Positions 17,574 to 26,503 of a stretch of 64,000 nt of DNA are shown here, piece after piece; within the stretch, counting starts at the first letter, position 1; each line of letters opens with the position of its first letter. Source of the stretch: Streptomyces sp. NRRL WC-3605 (lineage in GTDB: Bacteria > Actinomycetota > Actinomycetes > Streptomycetales > Streptomycetaceae); NCBI RefSeq assembly GCF_001509795.1, contig NZ_LLZN01000051.1, positions 1 to 64,000 of the forward strand, in the 5' to 3' direction. Position numbers and translations under genes: made by a program. The notes beneath the pieces are model-generated. The model saw only the letters and a list, made by a program, of their open reading frames with translations. It did no database searches and had not been told where the DNA came from.

Positions 17574-17981
17574 ATGAGAGCTACGGCAACTTTCACCGTC
17601 AAGGCGTTCGTTCCGACCGAGCTGAAGCCCGAGCCGGAGGTGTCCACCGGGCTGCCCGTGGGGGTCGCGACGATGGAGAAGAGCTACGAGGGGGAGGTCG
17701 TCGGGCGCTCGGCGACCCTGTTCACGGCCGCGTTCGACCAGGCGACCGGCGTCGGCACCTATGTGGCCATGGAGTCGTTCGAAGGCTCACTGCACGGACG
17801 GGAGGGCGCCTTCAACTTCGTGCACTCGGCGACCACTTCGGGCAGCGACCGCACGGCCGAGTTCTTCACCGTCGTGCCGTCGAGCGGCACCGGTGAACTC
17901 GCGGGGATCACCGGTGCCGGAGGGATGGCCGTGGACGCCGACGGCACGCACCGCATCTGGTTCGACTACACACTCGGCTGA
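17574..17981 (+). CDS. DUF3224 domain protein
   Basis: This 135-residue beta-barrel-like protein has the DUF3224 layout: ATFTVKAF, a YEGEVVGRS strand pair, GTYVAMESFEGSLHGREGAF and a GTGELAGITG turn. It is cytoplasmic, with no signal. Function is not known for the family (lipocalin-like fold suspected). Confidence 0.85.
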   Translation: MRATATFTVKAFVPTELKPEPEVSTGLPVGVATMEKSYEGEVVGRSATLFTAAFDQATGVGTYVAMESFEGSLHGREGAFNFVHSATTSGSDRTAEFFTVVPSSGTGELAGITGAGGMAVDADGTHRIWFDYTLG

Positions 17982-18006
17982 GGACCGCGATCGGCGCGCC
18001 GGCGGG

Positions 18007-18513
18007 TCAGGTCAGGACCAACCACCGTCGGCCGTCGAGCAGTTCGCGTGCCGCGTCGAGGTGCCCGGCGTGGCACGCCGTCTCGGTGATGACGTGCAGC
18101 AGGACGTCCCGGACGGTGTGCAGGTGCGGTGGGCCGAAGAGGTGGTGGGGCCACCAGGCCAGAGGGGCGTCCGCGTCCGTGGCGGCCACGACGGCGTCGG
18201 AGAGGCCCGCCTCGGTGCGGTACCGGTCGAGCACCTCGGTGTGCGGCACGCCGGGGGCCACCTGCCAGGCGTCCTGGATGTCGTCCAGGGCCTCGATGAC
18301 GGCCGGGTCGCCGGTGACGACGGCCCGGAACCAGAACCGCTCGACGTCGAGCGCCAGGTGCTGGACGAGCCCGAGGCAGTTCCATCCCGACGGCAGCACG
18401 GGCTGCCGCAGTGCCTCCGGCTCCAACCCGTCGAGGATGCCGAGGACGTGGCGACGCTGGGCGTCCAGGAAGGACAACAGGGCGTGCAGCTCGCTCTTCG
18501 CGGGCTCGGTCAC
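18007..18513 (-). CDS. DinB-like protein, DUF664 family
   Basis: The 168-residue helical protein carries GWNCLGLVQHLALDVERFWF and HVITETACHAGHLDAARE, which supply the DinB His triad. Its GTG start overlaps the stop of the upstream VOC gene (GTGA), so the two are translationally coupled and probably act together in detoxification. Thiol-dependent transfer is plausible from family knowledge but not shown. Confidence 0.85.
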   Translation of the reverse strand: MTEPAKSELHALLSFLDAQRRHVLGILDGLEPEALRQPVLPSGWNCLGLVQHLALDVERFWFRAVVTGDPAVIEALDDIQDAWQVAPGVPHTEVLDRYRTEAGLSDAVVAATDADAPLAWWPHHLFGPPHLHTVRDVLLHVITETACHAGHLDAARELLDGRRWLVLT

Positions 18514-18911
18514 TGTGCGATCTCCCAGATGTGGCCGCCCGGATCCCTGAAGCTGGCGGTACGGATGCCCCAGGGCCGGTCCATGGGGCCGTTCAGCAGC
18601 GTCACGCCACGGGCGGCCAGCTCCTTGCACATCGCGTCCACGTCGCCCACGGGAAGGGTGAGCTGAAGACGGGAGCCGGCGTCCGGCTCGGCGACGCGCG
18701 CGGGGTCGATCAGCTCGTGCGCCGCGGTGGACCGCAGGAGGTTGATGACGGTGTTCCCGAAGTCGAAGACAGCCGAGTCGTCGTCCTCGTAGGTCACCGG
18801 CAGACGGAACACGTCGCGGTAGAAGCGCTTCGTGGCCTCCAGGTCCTCCACGAAGAGGGTGAGGGCGCTGATCTTTCCGGGCCACGGGGTTTCGGATGTC
18901 GTATGGGTCAC
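18510..18911 (-). CDS. VOC-superfamily (glyoxalase/bleomycin-resistance-like) protein
   Basis: The 133-residue protein has the two beta-alpha-beta-beta-beta halves of VOC proteins: LTLFVEDLEATKRFYRDVF and, at the end, FRDPGGHIWEIAQ with the usual metal-ligand Glu. These are dioxygenases, isomerases or drug-binding proteins. The GTG start at 18911 has only a weak ribosome site. It forms an operon with the DinB gene. Confidence 0.85.
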   Translation of the reverse strand: MTHTTSETPWPGKISALTLFVEDLEATKRFYRDVFRLPVTYEDDDSAVFDFGNTVINLLRSTAAHELIDPARVAEPDAGSRLQLTLPVGDVDAMCKELAARGVTLLNGPMDRPWGIRTASFRDPGGHIWEIAQ

Positions 18912-19342
18912 GGAGACCGAGGATGTCCTACCGGGACGCCCGATGCATAGCCGACCGGGGAAATCGCATTCGGGCCTCGGAGGGGCGTCCGGTGGCCGGA
19001 GCGTGGGAGCTGTGGTGGGAGGACGAGGACGCCTGGGGACCACAGCCACCGGTCGCGGGCTACGTGCACCGGCTCATGGTGGACCGCGCCGCCGCCCCGC
19101 CCGGGACGGGCCGCACCCTGCTGCGGGCGGCCGAGCGGCGCGTGGCCGAGACGGGCCGGGCGTTCGTACGCCTGGACTGCCTGGCCGGCGACGCCTGACT
19201 GCACGCCTACTACCTGGACGCCGGTTACGGGGTCGTCGGTCACGAGGCCGGCAAGCCCCAACCCGGCGGTGGGCCCAAGTCGTTCGCCCTCATGGAGAAG
19301 GCCTGCCAGGTGACAGCCGGAGCGCGGGGGCGGCGACCCTGA
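18896..19342 (+). pseudogene. GNAT acetyltransferase split by an in-frame TGA and lacking its N-terminus
   Basis: The frame encodes GYVHRLMVDRAAAPPGTGRT (acetyl-CoA loop region) and RAFVRLDCLAGDA, then TGA at 19196-19198. The same frame resumes with LHAYYLDAGYGVVGHEAGKP, the standard C-terminal block, to a stop at 19342. Changing TGA to CGA (Arg) would restore the normal ARLHAYY pattern, so a C-to-T transition is the likely lesion. The first 40 residues do not resemble a GNAT N-terminus and overlap the VOC gene's 5' end, so the gene is doubly damaged. Confidence 0.75.
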
Positions 19343-19379
19343 CGAGGGCCCCGTCCACACCGCCCGCCACGTGAAATCG

Positions 19380-20273
19380 TCAGACGGCGGCCATGATCGC
19401 CCGGGTGACGGCCGTGACGGCCGGGGTCGCGCGGCCCGGTAGACGGGCCACCAGGATCCGGCGGATCTCGGGAGCCGCGCCCTCGACGTGCAGCAGGCTC
19501 ACCCCGGGCGGGAGCAGCGGTGCCAGGCGGGCGGGCACCGTCGTCACGCCGAAGCCGCCCGCGACCAGCTGCAGCTTCGTCAGCCAGTCACGGGTGGAGT
19601 GCACGATCCGCGGCCGGGCCGGCAGACCCGGCCAGACGCCGAGCAGCGGCTCGGACCGCGACGACGGCGCCGCGATCCACGGCGCGTCGGCCAGCTCGTC
19701 GACGTGAACGGCGCTGCGGCCCGCGAACGCGCCGCCCGAGGGAACCGCCACGACCAGCTCGGTGTCCTCCACGGTCTCGGTGTGCAGCCGGGGCGACTCG
19801 CCGTCCGGCGGCCGGTGGGGCGGTCGGGACGTCAGTACGGCGAGATCGACGGAACCCGCCCGCAGGGCCCGGGTCAGGCCGGGCGTGGTGCCCTCGACGG
19901 TCGTGACCGTGAGGTGCGGACGGGACGCCGCCAGCCGTCCGAGCATGACGGGCAGGATGGCCGACCCGGCGCTGAGGAACACCCCGAGCCGTACGACCTC
20001 GGTGCGCGGGGCGGCGCCGGTCAGGTCGCGCTCGGCCGTCGTGAGCGTGTCCAGGATCGTGCGAGCGTGCCGCAGCAGGGTCAGCCCGGCGGGAGTGAGC
20101 CGCACGCCGTCGGAGCGACGTTCGAACAGGGCCGTGCCGGCGCCGCGCTCGAGCGAGGCGGCCTGGCGCGACACCGCCGACTGCGTGTAGCCAAGCCGCG
20201 CGGCGGCCGCGGTGAAGCTGCCGGACTCCGCGATCTGCTGCAGGACCCGCAGGGCCGAACTGGAGACATCCAT
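19380..20273 (-). CDS. LysR-family transcriptional regulator
   Basis: This 297-residue protein has an N-terminal winged helix (LRVLQQIAESGSFTAAAARLGYTQSAVSRQ, about 8-37) and a periplasmic-binding-like effector domain (about 95-297). It is divergent from the dehydrogenase at 20383 with 109 bases between starts, the usual arrangement for a LysR regulator and its target. The intergenic region has short TGCGT/ACGCA-type repeats near the LysR start, which may be its box. Confidence 0.92.
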   Translation of the reverse strand: MDVSSSALRVLQQIAESGSFTAAAARLGYTQSAVSRQAASLERGAGTALFERRSDGVRLTPAGLTLLRHARTILDTLTTAERDLTGAAPRTEVVRLGVFLSAGSAILPVMLGRLAASRPHLTVTTVEGTTPGLTRALRAGSVDLAVLTSRPPHRPPDGESPRLHTETVEDTELVVAVPSGGAFAGRSAVHVDELADAPWIAAPSSRSEPLLGVWPGLPARPRIVHSTRDWLTKLQLVAGGFGVTTVPARLAPLLPPGVSLLHVEGAAPEIRRILVARLPGRATPAVTAVTRAIMAAV

Positions 20274-20382
20274 GCCGTATACGCATACCACGCATGCACG
20301 ATCGTCGCTTCCGGCATGGCTTGGCGGTGCCTAGCGTCGACCCCGGTGTCCCGCTGACAGGGACGGATGCGGAGGTCATGAC

Positions 20383-21471
20383 ATGCGAGCAGCGGTTCTG
20401 ACGGAGTTCGGCGCCCCGCTCACCGTGCGGGAGGTGCCCGATCCCGAGCCGGTGGGCGGGGAGGTGCTGGTGGAAGTGCTGGGCACCTGTGTGCTCCCGT
20501 ACGCGGCCGAGGTCTTCGGCGGCGTACGGAACTACCCCCTCGTCCCCCCGGTCGTCCCCGGCCTGGGCGGCGTGGGACGCGTCGTGCGCACCGGCCCGGA
20601 CGCCACCCGGCTGCGCGCCGGCGACCTCGTCTGGTGCGATCCCACGGTGCGCTCCCGGGACGACGCCCTGACGCCCGACATAGCGCTCCAGGGCTGGAGC
20701 TCCCGCGGTGACGGAGGTGCCGCACTCGCCCGGCACCTCCACGACGGTTCCTTCGCCGAGCTGATGCGCGTCCCGACGGAGAACGTCTTCCCGCTGCCCT
20801 CCGCCGCGGGTGACGACCCGGCCCGCTGGGCCGCGCTCGCGGTGCATGCCGTGCCCTACGGCGGCCTCACCGCCGGCGAGCTGAGGCCCGGAGAGACAGT
20901 GCTCGTCAGCGGCGCCACCGGAAACTTCGGCAGCAGCGCGGTCGCGGTCGGGCTCGCGATGGGGGCGGGCCGCGTGGTCGTCCCCGGCCGCAACCGGGAC
21001 GCCCTCGCCCTCCTCGTCGACCGGTTCGGACCGCGCGTCCGTCCGGTCACGCTGACGGGGGAGGAGGCCGCCGACCGCGCCGCGATGTCCGCGGCGGCCG
21101 ACGGTCCGATCGACATGGTCATCGACCTGCTCCCGCCGAGCGCACCCAGCTCCGCGGCCCGCGCGGCGGCCATGACCGTCCGGGAGTACGGCCGTGTCGT
21201 CCTCATGGGCGGCGTCGGCATGCTCGGCGGTGACGACCTCGCGCTGCCCTACCCCTGGATCATGCGAAACTCGATCACCGTGCGCGGCCAGTGGATGGCG
21301 CCGCGCACCGCCAACGTCGGCCTCATCCGGCTCCTCGCCTCCGGCGCACTGGATCTCGCCCCCGAACGCGTCCGGTCGTTCCCGCTCGACGCCGTCGTCG
21401 ACGCCGTCACGCACGCCGCCGCCCACACCGGCCCGTTCGACCGCACCGCCCTGACCCCGCGCACCGGCTGA
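20383..21471 (+). CDS. MDR-superfamily alcohol dehydrogenase/quinone reductase-like
   Basis: The 362-residue protein has a GroES-like domain (1-150) and a Rossmann domain with VLVSGATGNFGSSAVAVGLAMGA (about 172-194). The four-Cys structural zinc loop is absent and only one Cys (in GTCVLPYAAE) stands near the catalytic zinc position, so activity may be zinc-independent. It is probably controlled by the divergent LysR protein. The substrate is unknown. Confidence 0.87.
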   Translation: MRAAVLTEFGAPLTVREVPDPEPVGGEVLVEVLGTCVLPYAAEVFGGVRNYPLVPPVVPGLGGVGRVVRTGPDATRLRAGDLVWCDPTVRSRDDALTPDIALQGWSSRGDGGAALARHLHDGSFAELMRVPTENVFPLPSAAGDDPARWAALAVHAVPYGGLTAGELRPGETVLVSGATGNFGSSAVAVGLAMGAGRVVVPGRNRDALALLVDRFGPRVRPVTLTGEEAADRAAMSAAADGPIDMVIDLLPPSAPSSAARAAAMTVREYGRVVLMGGVGMLGGDDLALPYPWIMRNSITVRGQWMAPRTANVGLIRLLASGALDLAPERVRSFPLDAVVDAVTHAAAHTGPFDRTALTPRTG

Positions 21472-21707
21472 CGGACCCGGCCGGCCTCCGACGGCAACGG
21501 GCGCTTGAGCGCACCCATTTGCGGGGAGCGACGACATGCCCGTCACCGTCATCACTCGGCGACAGCGACGATGCCCCGCCCTCGGTTCTCCCCAGGCAAC
21601 GGTTGAGCATCCAAGTTACTTTGTACCGGTACGCCTCTCATGGGGAAAAGGGCGCTTTCGCATGCCGCGACATGCCTGTTTCCCTCTGTATCCAGCTGGA
21701 GGTACCC

Positions 21708-22496
21708 ATGCTCAAGGGATACACTGTCCCGCTTTCTCCGAAGGGCGAAGCGAACGAGGCCCCGGCACCCCCCTGGCATTACTCCGGAGACGTCATCGGG
21801 GTCGAATTCTTCACCGATCCCGCCGCCGCGGAGGCCACGCTCCCCGAGGGGCTGACCCCTGATCCGGAATCGTCCGGACGGGTCGTCGCCTATTTCTTCG
21901 ACTGGCAGTTCAACGGGGAGAACGACGAATACCTCGACCCGGTCTACAGCCAGTACCGCGAGTTCTTCGTCCTCGTCGACGCCCACTACGACGGGCAGCC
22001 CGTCTCATGGTGCCCGTACATCTATGTCGACAACCACCACGCGCTGGCACGCGGGCTGGTGCAGGGATTCCCGAAGAAGATCGGGCAGGTGCACCAGACC
22101 CGGGTCTTCGCCTCACCGGGGAAGGCGTCGCCCACGCTGTCGCCCGGCGCGCGCTTCGGCGCCAGCGTCTCCTGCGACGAGCGGACGCTCGCGCAGGCGA
22201 GGGTCACGCTGGAGAAGCCCCTGGAGGACCCGACGCCTCTGCTGAGCCGGGACACCATCAATCTGCGGCATTTCCCGACGCTCGAAGTGGGCAAGTACGA
22301 CAAGCCGGCGGTCCACGAACTGGTGCGGATGGAATACGGCGATCAGCAACTGGCGGACGTATGGATCGGCAGCAGCGAGATCGAGCTCTTCGACGCACCG
22401 CGCGAGGAACTCGCCGATCTCCGCCCGGTGCGTGCGGGCATGGGATTCCGGGGCTCGATGTCCTACAACGTGACGCAGGTCTTTCCGCTCACCTGA
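21708..22496 (+). CDS. Acetoacetate-decarboxylase-family enzyme
   Basis: The 262-residue protein starts at ATG 21708 behind CTGGAGG. The Schiff-base lysine motif GFPKKIGQ (120-127) matches the Lys pair of acetoacetate decarboxylase, and CPYIYVDNHHALARG precedes it as expected. Members decarboxylate acetoacetate or catalyse aldolase-dehydratase steps. The next gene, 57 bases on, is a pyruvate-oxidase-like enzyme on the same strand, so a two-step keto-acid pathway is likely. The 236 bases upstream contain a GTACCGGTAC palindrome at 21623-21632 but no clear gene. Confidence 0.85.
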   Translation: MLKGYTVPLSPKGEANEAPAPPWHYSGDVIGVEFFTDPAAAEATLPEGLTPDPESSGRVVAYFFDWQFNGENDEYLDPVYSQYREFFVLVDAHYDGQPVSWCPYIYVDNHHALARGLVQGFPKKIGQVHQTRVFASPGKASPTLSPGARFGASVSCDERTLAQARVTLEKPLEDPTPLLSRDTINLRHFPTLEVGKYDKPAVHELVRMEYGDQQLADVWIGSSEIELFDAPREELADLRPVRAGMGFRGSMSYNVTQVFPLT

Positions 22497-22553
22497 CGGG
22501 GGCGCCGTGCCCTCTGAACTCCCGCCAGCACACGAAACAGTTAGGTGCGCCAG

Positions 22554-24296
22554 ATGAGCACGACAGTTGCCGACTGCATGGTAGAGGCCCTCGCGGCCTC
22601 CGGAGTGCGCCGCGTCTACGGTCTCCCCGGCGACTCCCTCAACGGATTCACGGACTCTCTGCGCCGCAACGGCACCGTGCGGTGGGCGCACGTACGCCAT
22701 GAGGAGAGCGCCGCCTTCGCCGCCGCCGGGGAGGCCGCGCTCACGGGTGAACTCGCGGTGGTGGCGGGCAGTTGCGGTCCCGGAAACCTGCACCTGATCA
22801 ACGGTCTGTACGACGCGCAGCGCAGCCGGGTGCCGGTCCTGGCGATCGCCGCGCACATCCCGGCCGACGAGATCGGCGGCGAGTACTTCCAGGAGACCCA
22901 TCCCCAGGAGTTGTTCCGCGAGTGCAGCGTCTACGCCGAACTGGCCGCGACCGGCGAGCAGGTGCCGCGTCTGCTGCGGATCGCGATGCGCACGGCCCTG
23001 GAGCGCAGGGGCGTCTCCGTCCTGGTCGTCCCGGGCAACATGCTGCTCGCCCGCGGCGACGCGACGGCGTTCTCGCACCCCGTGCGGGCCACGGCCTCGC
23101 ACGTCACCCCGGACTCCGCCGCCCTGGAGGCGGCCGCGGACGTGCTCAACCGGGCCGAGCGGGTGACCATCCTGGGCGGGGCCGGATGCCAGGGCGCCCA
23201 CGACGAGGTCATGGCGCTGGCCGGAGCGCTGAAGTCCCCGATCGTGCACGCGCTGCGCGGCAAGGAGTTCCTGGAGTACGACAACCCGTACGACGTGGGG
23301 CTGACCGGTCTGATCGGCTACAGCTCCGGGTACCGGGCGATGGAGCACTGCGACGCCCTGCTCATGCTCGGCACGGACTTCCCGTACCGGCCGTTCTTTC
23401 CCGCCCCCGACGTCCCGGTGGTCCAGGTCGACATCCGTGGGGAGCACATCGGACGCCGGGTCGGCGTCAAGGTGCCGCTGGTCGGCACGGTCAAGGACAC
23501 CGCCGCCGCCCTGCTGCCGCTCATCCGGGCCAAGGACGACACGAAGTTCCTCGACAAGCTCACCGGGCACTACCGCACGGTGCGCTCCCGGCTCGACGAC
23601 CTCACCGAGGGCAAGCCGTCCGCGTCGATGATGCACCCGCAGCAGGTCGCGGCCGCCGTGGACCGGCACGCCTCCGCCGACGCCGTGTTCACCGCGGACG
23701 TCGGCACCCCCACCGTGTGGGCGGCGCGCTACCTCACGATGAACGGCCGGCGCCGGCTCATCGGTTCGTTCAACCACGGCAGCATGGCGAACGCCCTGCC
23801 CCAGGCCATCGGCGCCCAGTGCGCGTCGGGGAACGCGCGGCAGGCCGTGGCCCTGTGCGGGGACGGCGGGCTCAGCATGCTCCTGGGCGAGCTGATCACG
23901 CTGCGCCATCTCGACCTGCCCGTGAAGGTCGTCGTCTTCAACAACCGGGCCCTGTCGTTCGTGGAGCTGGAGATGAAGGCCGGGGGCATCGTCAACTACG
24001 GGACCGACCTGGAGGACCTGGACTTCGGCGCGATCGCCCGAGCGATCGGCCTCTTCGGGGCGCGCGTCGACCGCGCCGACCAGCTCGAGGAGACGATGCA
24101 GAAGGCGTTCGCCCACGAAGGGCCCGCGCTCGTGGACGCACGGACCGCCCGCCAGGAGCTGTCCCTGCCGCCCAACATCACGTTCGAGCAGATGAAGGGC
24201 TTCACCCTGTTCGCCACGCGCACGATCCTCACCGGCCGGGGCGACGAGATCGTGGAACTGGCCAAGACGAATCTGCGGCAGCTGCCCCTGTTGTGA
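22554..24296 (+). CDS. poxB: Thiamine-diphosphate enzyme, pyruvate oxidase / quinone-dependent pyruvate dehydrogenase type
   Basis: The 580-residue protein has the three ThDP domains: the Pyr domain with HVRHEESAAFAAAGEA (catalytic Glu near 47), the central FAD/nucleotide domain (about 185-325) and the PP domain with GDGGLSMLLGEL and, further on, VVVFNN, the ThDP/Mg site. Overall it follows PoxB, which turns pyruvate into acetate and CO2 and passes electrons to quinone. A C-terminal membrane-binding helix as in E. coli PoxB is not obvious. ATG 22554 is preferred; GTG 22545 is possible. It shares an operon with the decarboxylase-like gene. Confidence 0.85.
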   Translation: MSTTVADCMVEALAASGVRRVYGLPGDSLNGFTDSLRRNGTVRWAHVRHEESAAFAAAGEAALTGELAVVAGSCGPGNLHLINGLYDAQRSRVPVLAIAAHIPADEIGGEYFQETHPQELFRECSVYAELAATGEQVPRLLRIAMRTALERRGVSVLVVPGNMLLARGDATAFSHPVRATASHVTPDSAALEAAADVLNRAERVTILGGAGCQGAHDEVMALAGALKSPIVHALRGKEFLEYDNPYDVGLTGLIGYSSGYRAMEHCDALLMLGTDFPYRPFFPAPDVPVVQVDIRGEHIGRRVGVKVPLVGTVKDTAAALLPLIRAKDDTKFLDKLTGHYRTVRSRLDDLTEGKPSASMMHPQQVAAAVDRHASADAVFTADVGTPTVWAARYLTMNGRRRLIGSFNHGSMANALPQAIGAQCASGNARQAVALCGDGGLSMLLGELITLRHLDLPVKVVVFNNRALSFVELEMKAGGIVNYGTDLEDLDFGAIARAIGLFGARVDRADQLEETMQKAFAHEGPALVDARTARQELSLPPNITFEQMKGFTLFATRTILTGRGDEIVELAKTNLRQLPLL

Positions 24297-24303
24297 CGAA
24301 ACG

Positions 24304-25680
24304 TCAAAGCCGTCGTGCCTGCCGCACCATCGCCGCGACCGAGCGGTCGACGTCCGCCTCGGTCGTGGCATGACCGGACACCGAGATACGCATCAGCCGC
24401 CGCCCGCGCCAGGTCGTGGCCCCCACCCAGCAGGTGCCGTCCTCCTGCACCGCCTGGACGACGGCGTCCGTGCGGGCGTCCGACCCGAACCCGACGAGGA
24501 CCTGGTTGAGCGTCACCTCGTTGGCGACGTCGAAGCCCGCCGCCGACAGGCCGTCGCCGAAGCGCCTGGCGAGCGCGCAGCAGCGGTCGACGAGTTCGGT
24601 GACGCCGTCGCGGCCGAGCTCGCGGAGCGCCGCCCAGGTGGCGAACCCCCTGGCGCGGCGGGACGACTCGGCGGTGTAGTCGGCGCCGCCGGCCGGCGTC
24701 GCCTCGGCCCGCGTGAGATAGGAAGCGGAGTAGGACAGGGCGTCGGCGTGGACGGCGGGGCGGGAGCAGAAGGCGTACCCGCAGTCGTAGGGCACGTTGA
24801 GCCACTTGTGCCCGTCGCACGCCCAGCTGTCGGCCCGTTCGACACCGTCGACGAGGTGCCGGGTCGCCGGGCTCGCGGCCGCCCACAGGCCGAAGGCCCC
24901 GTCCACGTGCACCCAGCCCCCGGCCGCGTGCGTGAGGTCGCAGGCCGACCGGAGGTCGTCACAGGCGCCGGTGTTCACGTTGCCGGCCTGCGCGCACACG
25001 ATCGTGAGCGCGTCGGGGTCGGCGGCCAGGACGCGGCGCAGGTCCTCGGTGTCGAGCGCGCCGCAGTCGTCGGTGCGCACCGGCTGGAGACAGTCGGTGC
25101 CGAGGCCGAGCAGCCGCAGGGAGCGGTCGACGGTGGCGTGCCGCTCCTCACCCGCGACCACCCGCAGGCGCGGGGCACCGGCCAGGCCCTGGCGTCCGAC
25201 GTTCCAGCCTGCCTCGGCGAACAGGTGCTGGCGAGCCGCCGCGAGACCGGCGGTGTTGGCCGCCTGCCCGCCCGTGACGAACCCGGCGGACGCCGTCGAC
25301 GGCAGGCCGAGCAGCTCCTTCAGGCGCTCTCCCGCAGCCGCCTCCGCGGCGATCGCGGCGGGGGAGAGCACGGCGTTGAAGGCGTTCTGGTCCCAGCCGG
25401 TGGTGAGGATGTCGGCGGCGGTGGCGGCGGGCAGGGCGCCGCCGACGACGAACCCGAAGAAGCGCGGCCCCGCCGACGCGACGAGCCCCGGACCGGCTGC
25501 GGCCACCAGCTCGTCGATCACCGTGCGCGGGTCGGTGCCGGGGCGGTCGAGGGGCGCGGCGAAGGCGGCCCGCAGCGCCGCGTGGTCCACGGGCCGCGCC
25601 ACCGGCCGCTCGGACAGTGAGCGGCGGTAGTCGGCGGCCTGTTCGGCGGCGTGGTGGAGGATCGGCGTCAGCTCGTCCAT
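24304..25680 (-). CDS. PLP-dependent group II (aromatic/aspartate-type) decarboxylase
   Basis: The 458-residue fold-type I enzyme has the PLP lysine in ACDGHKWLN (Lys292), VHVDGAFGLWA for the pyridine-binding Asp, and GGQAANTAGLAAARQ for phosphate. The family removes CO2 from L-aromatic or acidic amino acids. It is a solitary gene, tail-to-tail with poxB (7 bases apart). The length and motifs are complete; the amino acid used is not evident. Confidence 0.9.
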   Translation of the reverse strand: MDELTPILHHAAEQAADYRRSLSERPVARPVDHAALRAAFAAPLDRPGTDPRTVIDELVAAAGPGLVASAGPRFFGFVVGGALPAATAADILTTGWDQNAFNAVLSPAAIAAEAAAGERLKELLGLPSTASAGFVTGGQAANTAGLAAARQHLFAEAGWNVGRQGLAGAPRLRVVAGEERHATVDRSLRLLGLGTDCLQPVRTDDCGALDTEDLRRVLAADPDALTIVCAQAGNVNTGACDDLRSACDLTHAAGGWVHVDGAFGLWAAASPATRHLVDGVERADSWACDGHKWLNVPYDCGYAFCSRPAVHADALSYSASYLTRAEATPAGGADYTAESSRRARGFATWAALRELGRDGVTELVDRCCALARRFGDGLSAAGFDVANEVTLNQVLVGFGSDARTDAVVQAVQEDGTCWVGATTWRGRRLMRISVSGHATTEADVDRSVAAMVRQARRL

Positions 25681-25814
25681 GGCCGCACCGTAACCAGCCC
25701 GCCGGGACGTCCGGAAGCGGCCGATCGGGGAGGATCGCGTCCCTGGAACGGCGTGTGAGCGGGCGTGAGCGGGACGACAGGCACCGCGTGACCGGTGTCT
25801 CACCCCGCCCACAT

Positions 25815-25838
25815 TGCTATGCAACGAGGTGCATAGCA
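25815..25838. promoter_or_regulatory. 9-bp inverted repeat, PadR operator
   Basis: TGCTATGCA and TGCATAGCA flank a 6-base spacer just before the PadR start at 25850. A tight symmetric site in front of a PadR gene is the normal autoregulatory arrangement. Confidence 0.75.
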
Positions 25839-25849
25839 GGATCGGGGGC

Positions 25850-26407
25850 ATGGCGCTCGAGCACGCGATCCTCGTCTCCCTGCTGGAGAAGCCGGGCTCC
25901 GGCTACGAACTGGCCCGGCGGTTCGAACGTTCCATCGGGTACTTCTGGACCGCCACCCACCAGCAGATCTACCGCGTGCTCAAGCGCATGGAGAGCGACG
26001 GCTGGGTCGACGTCCGGGACGTCCCGCAGTACGGGCGTCCCGACAAGAAGGAGTACTCGGTCGCCGCACCGGGACGGCAGGCGCTCTCCGCATGGCTCGG
26101 CGAACCGACCGAGCCCGAGAGCGTCCGCCACGACCTCGCCGTCAAGGTGCGCGGCGCCGCCTTCTCCGACCCGGCGGCCCTCATCGACGAGGTCGAGCGG
26201 CACCGCGAGGCCCACACCGCCCGCCTGGCCCACTACCGCGCGGGCGAGACCCGCGACTTCGGCACACCCCCGGCGGACGGCGGCCTCGACGCCGAACGGG
26301 AACTCCAGCACGTCGTCCTGCGCGGCGGCATCGCCTACGAGCAGATGATGATCGCCTGGCTCGACGACGTCCTCGCCACACTCGCCCGCTTCCGCACCGG
26401 CGACTGA
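25850..26407 (+). CDS. PadR-family transcriptional regulator
   Basis: This 185-residue regulator has the PadR winged helix (ALEHAILVSLLEKPGSGYELARR, then QQIYRVLKRMESDGWV) and a helical C-terminal dimerisation domain (PadR_C type). ATG 25850 is chosen because the fold starts there and an inverted repeat lies upstream. The next gene, an acyl-CoA dehydrogenase 96 bases on, is its probable target. Confidence 0.92.
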   Translation: MALEHAILVSLLEKPGSGYELARRFERSIGYFWTATHQQIYRVLKRMESDGWVDVRDVPQYGRPDKKEYSVAAPGRQALSAWLGEPTEPESVRHDLAVKVRGAAFSDPAALIDEVERHREAHTARLAHYRAGETRDFGTPPADGGLDAERELQHVVLRGGIAYEQMMIAWLDDVLATLARFRTGD

Positions 26408-26503
26408 CCGGTGCTTCCGCACCGTCGACCGACCTGCGGAGCAGGCCCTCCCGGGCCCCGGCCCGGACCCACCCTCACCCCTCCCAGCCGAAAGGCGGCT
26501 TCC

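Noticed and set aside
19196..19198. TGA as a selenocysteine codon
   Set aside because: No SECIS-like hairpin or Sec-protein context exists, and the family has Arg or Ala-Arg at this place.
22113..24371. Long minus-strand ORF opposite poxB
   Set aside because: It is a shadow of the ThDP enzyme, whose motifs are on the plus strand. No ribosome site or family is present.
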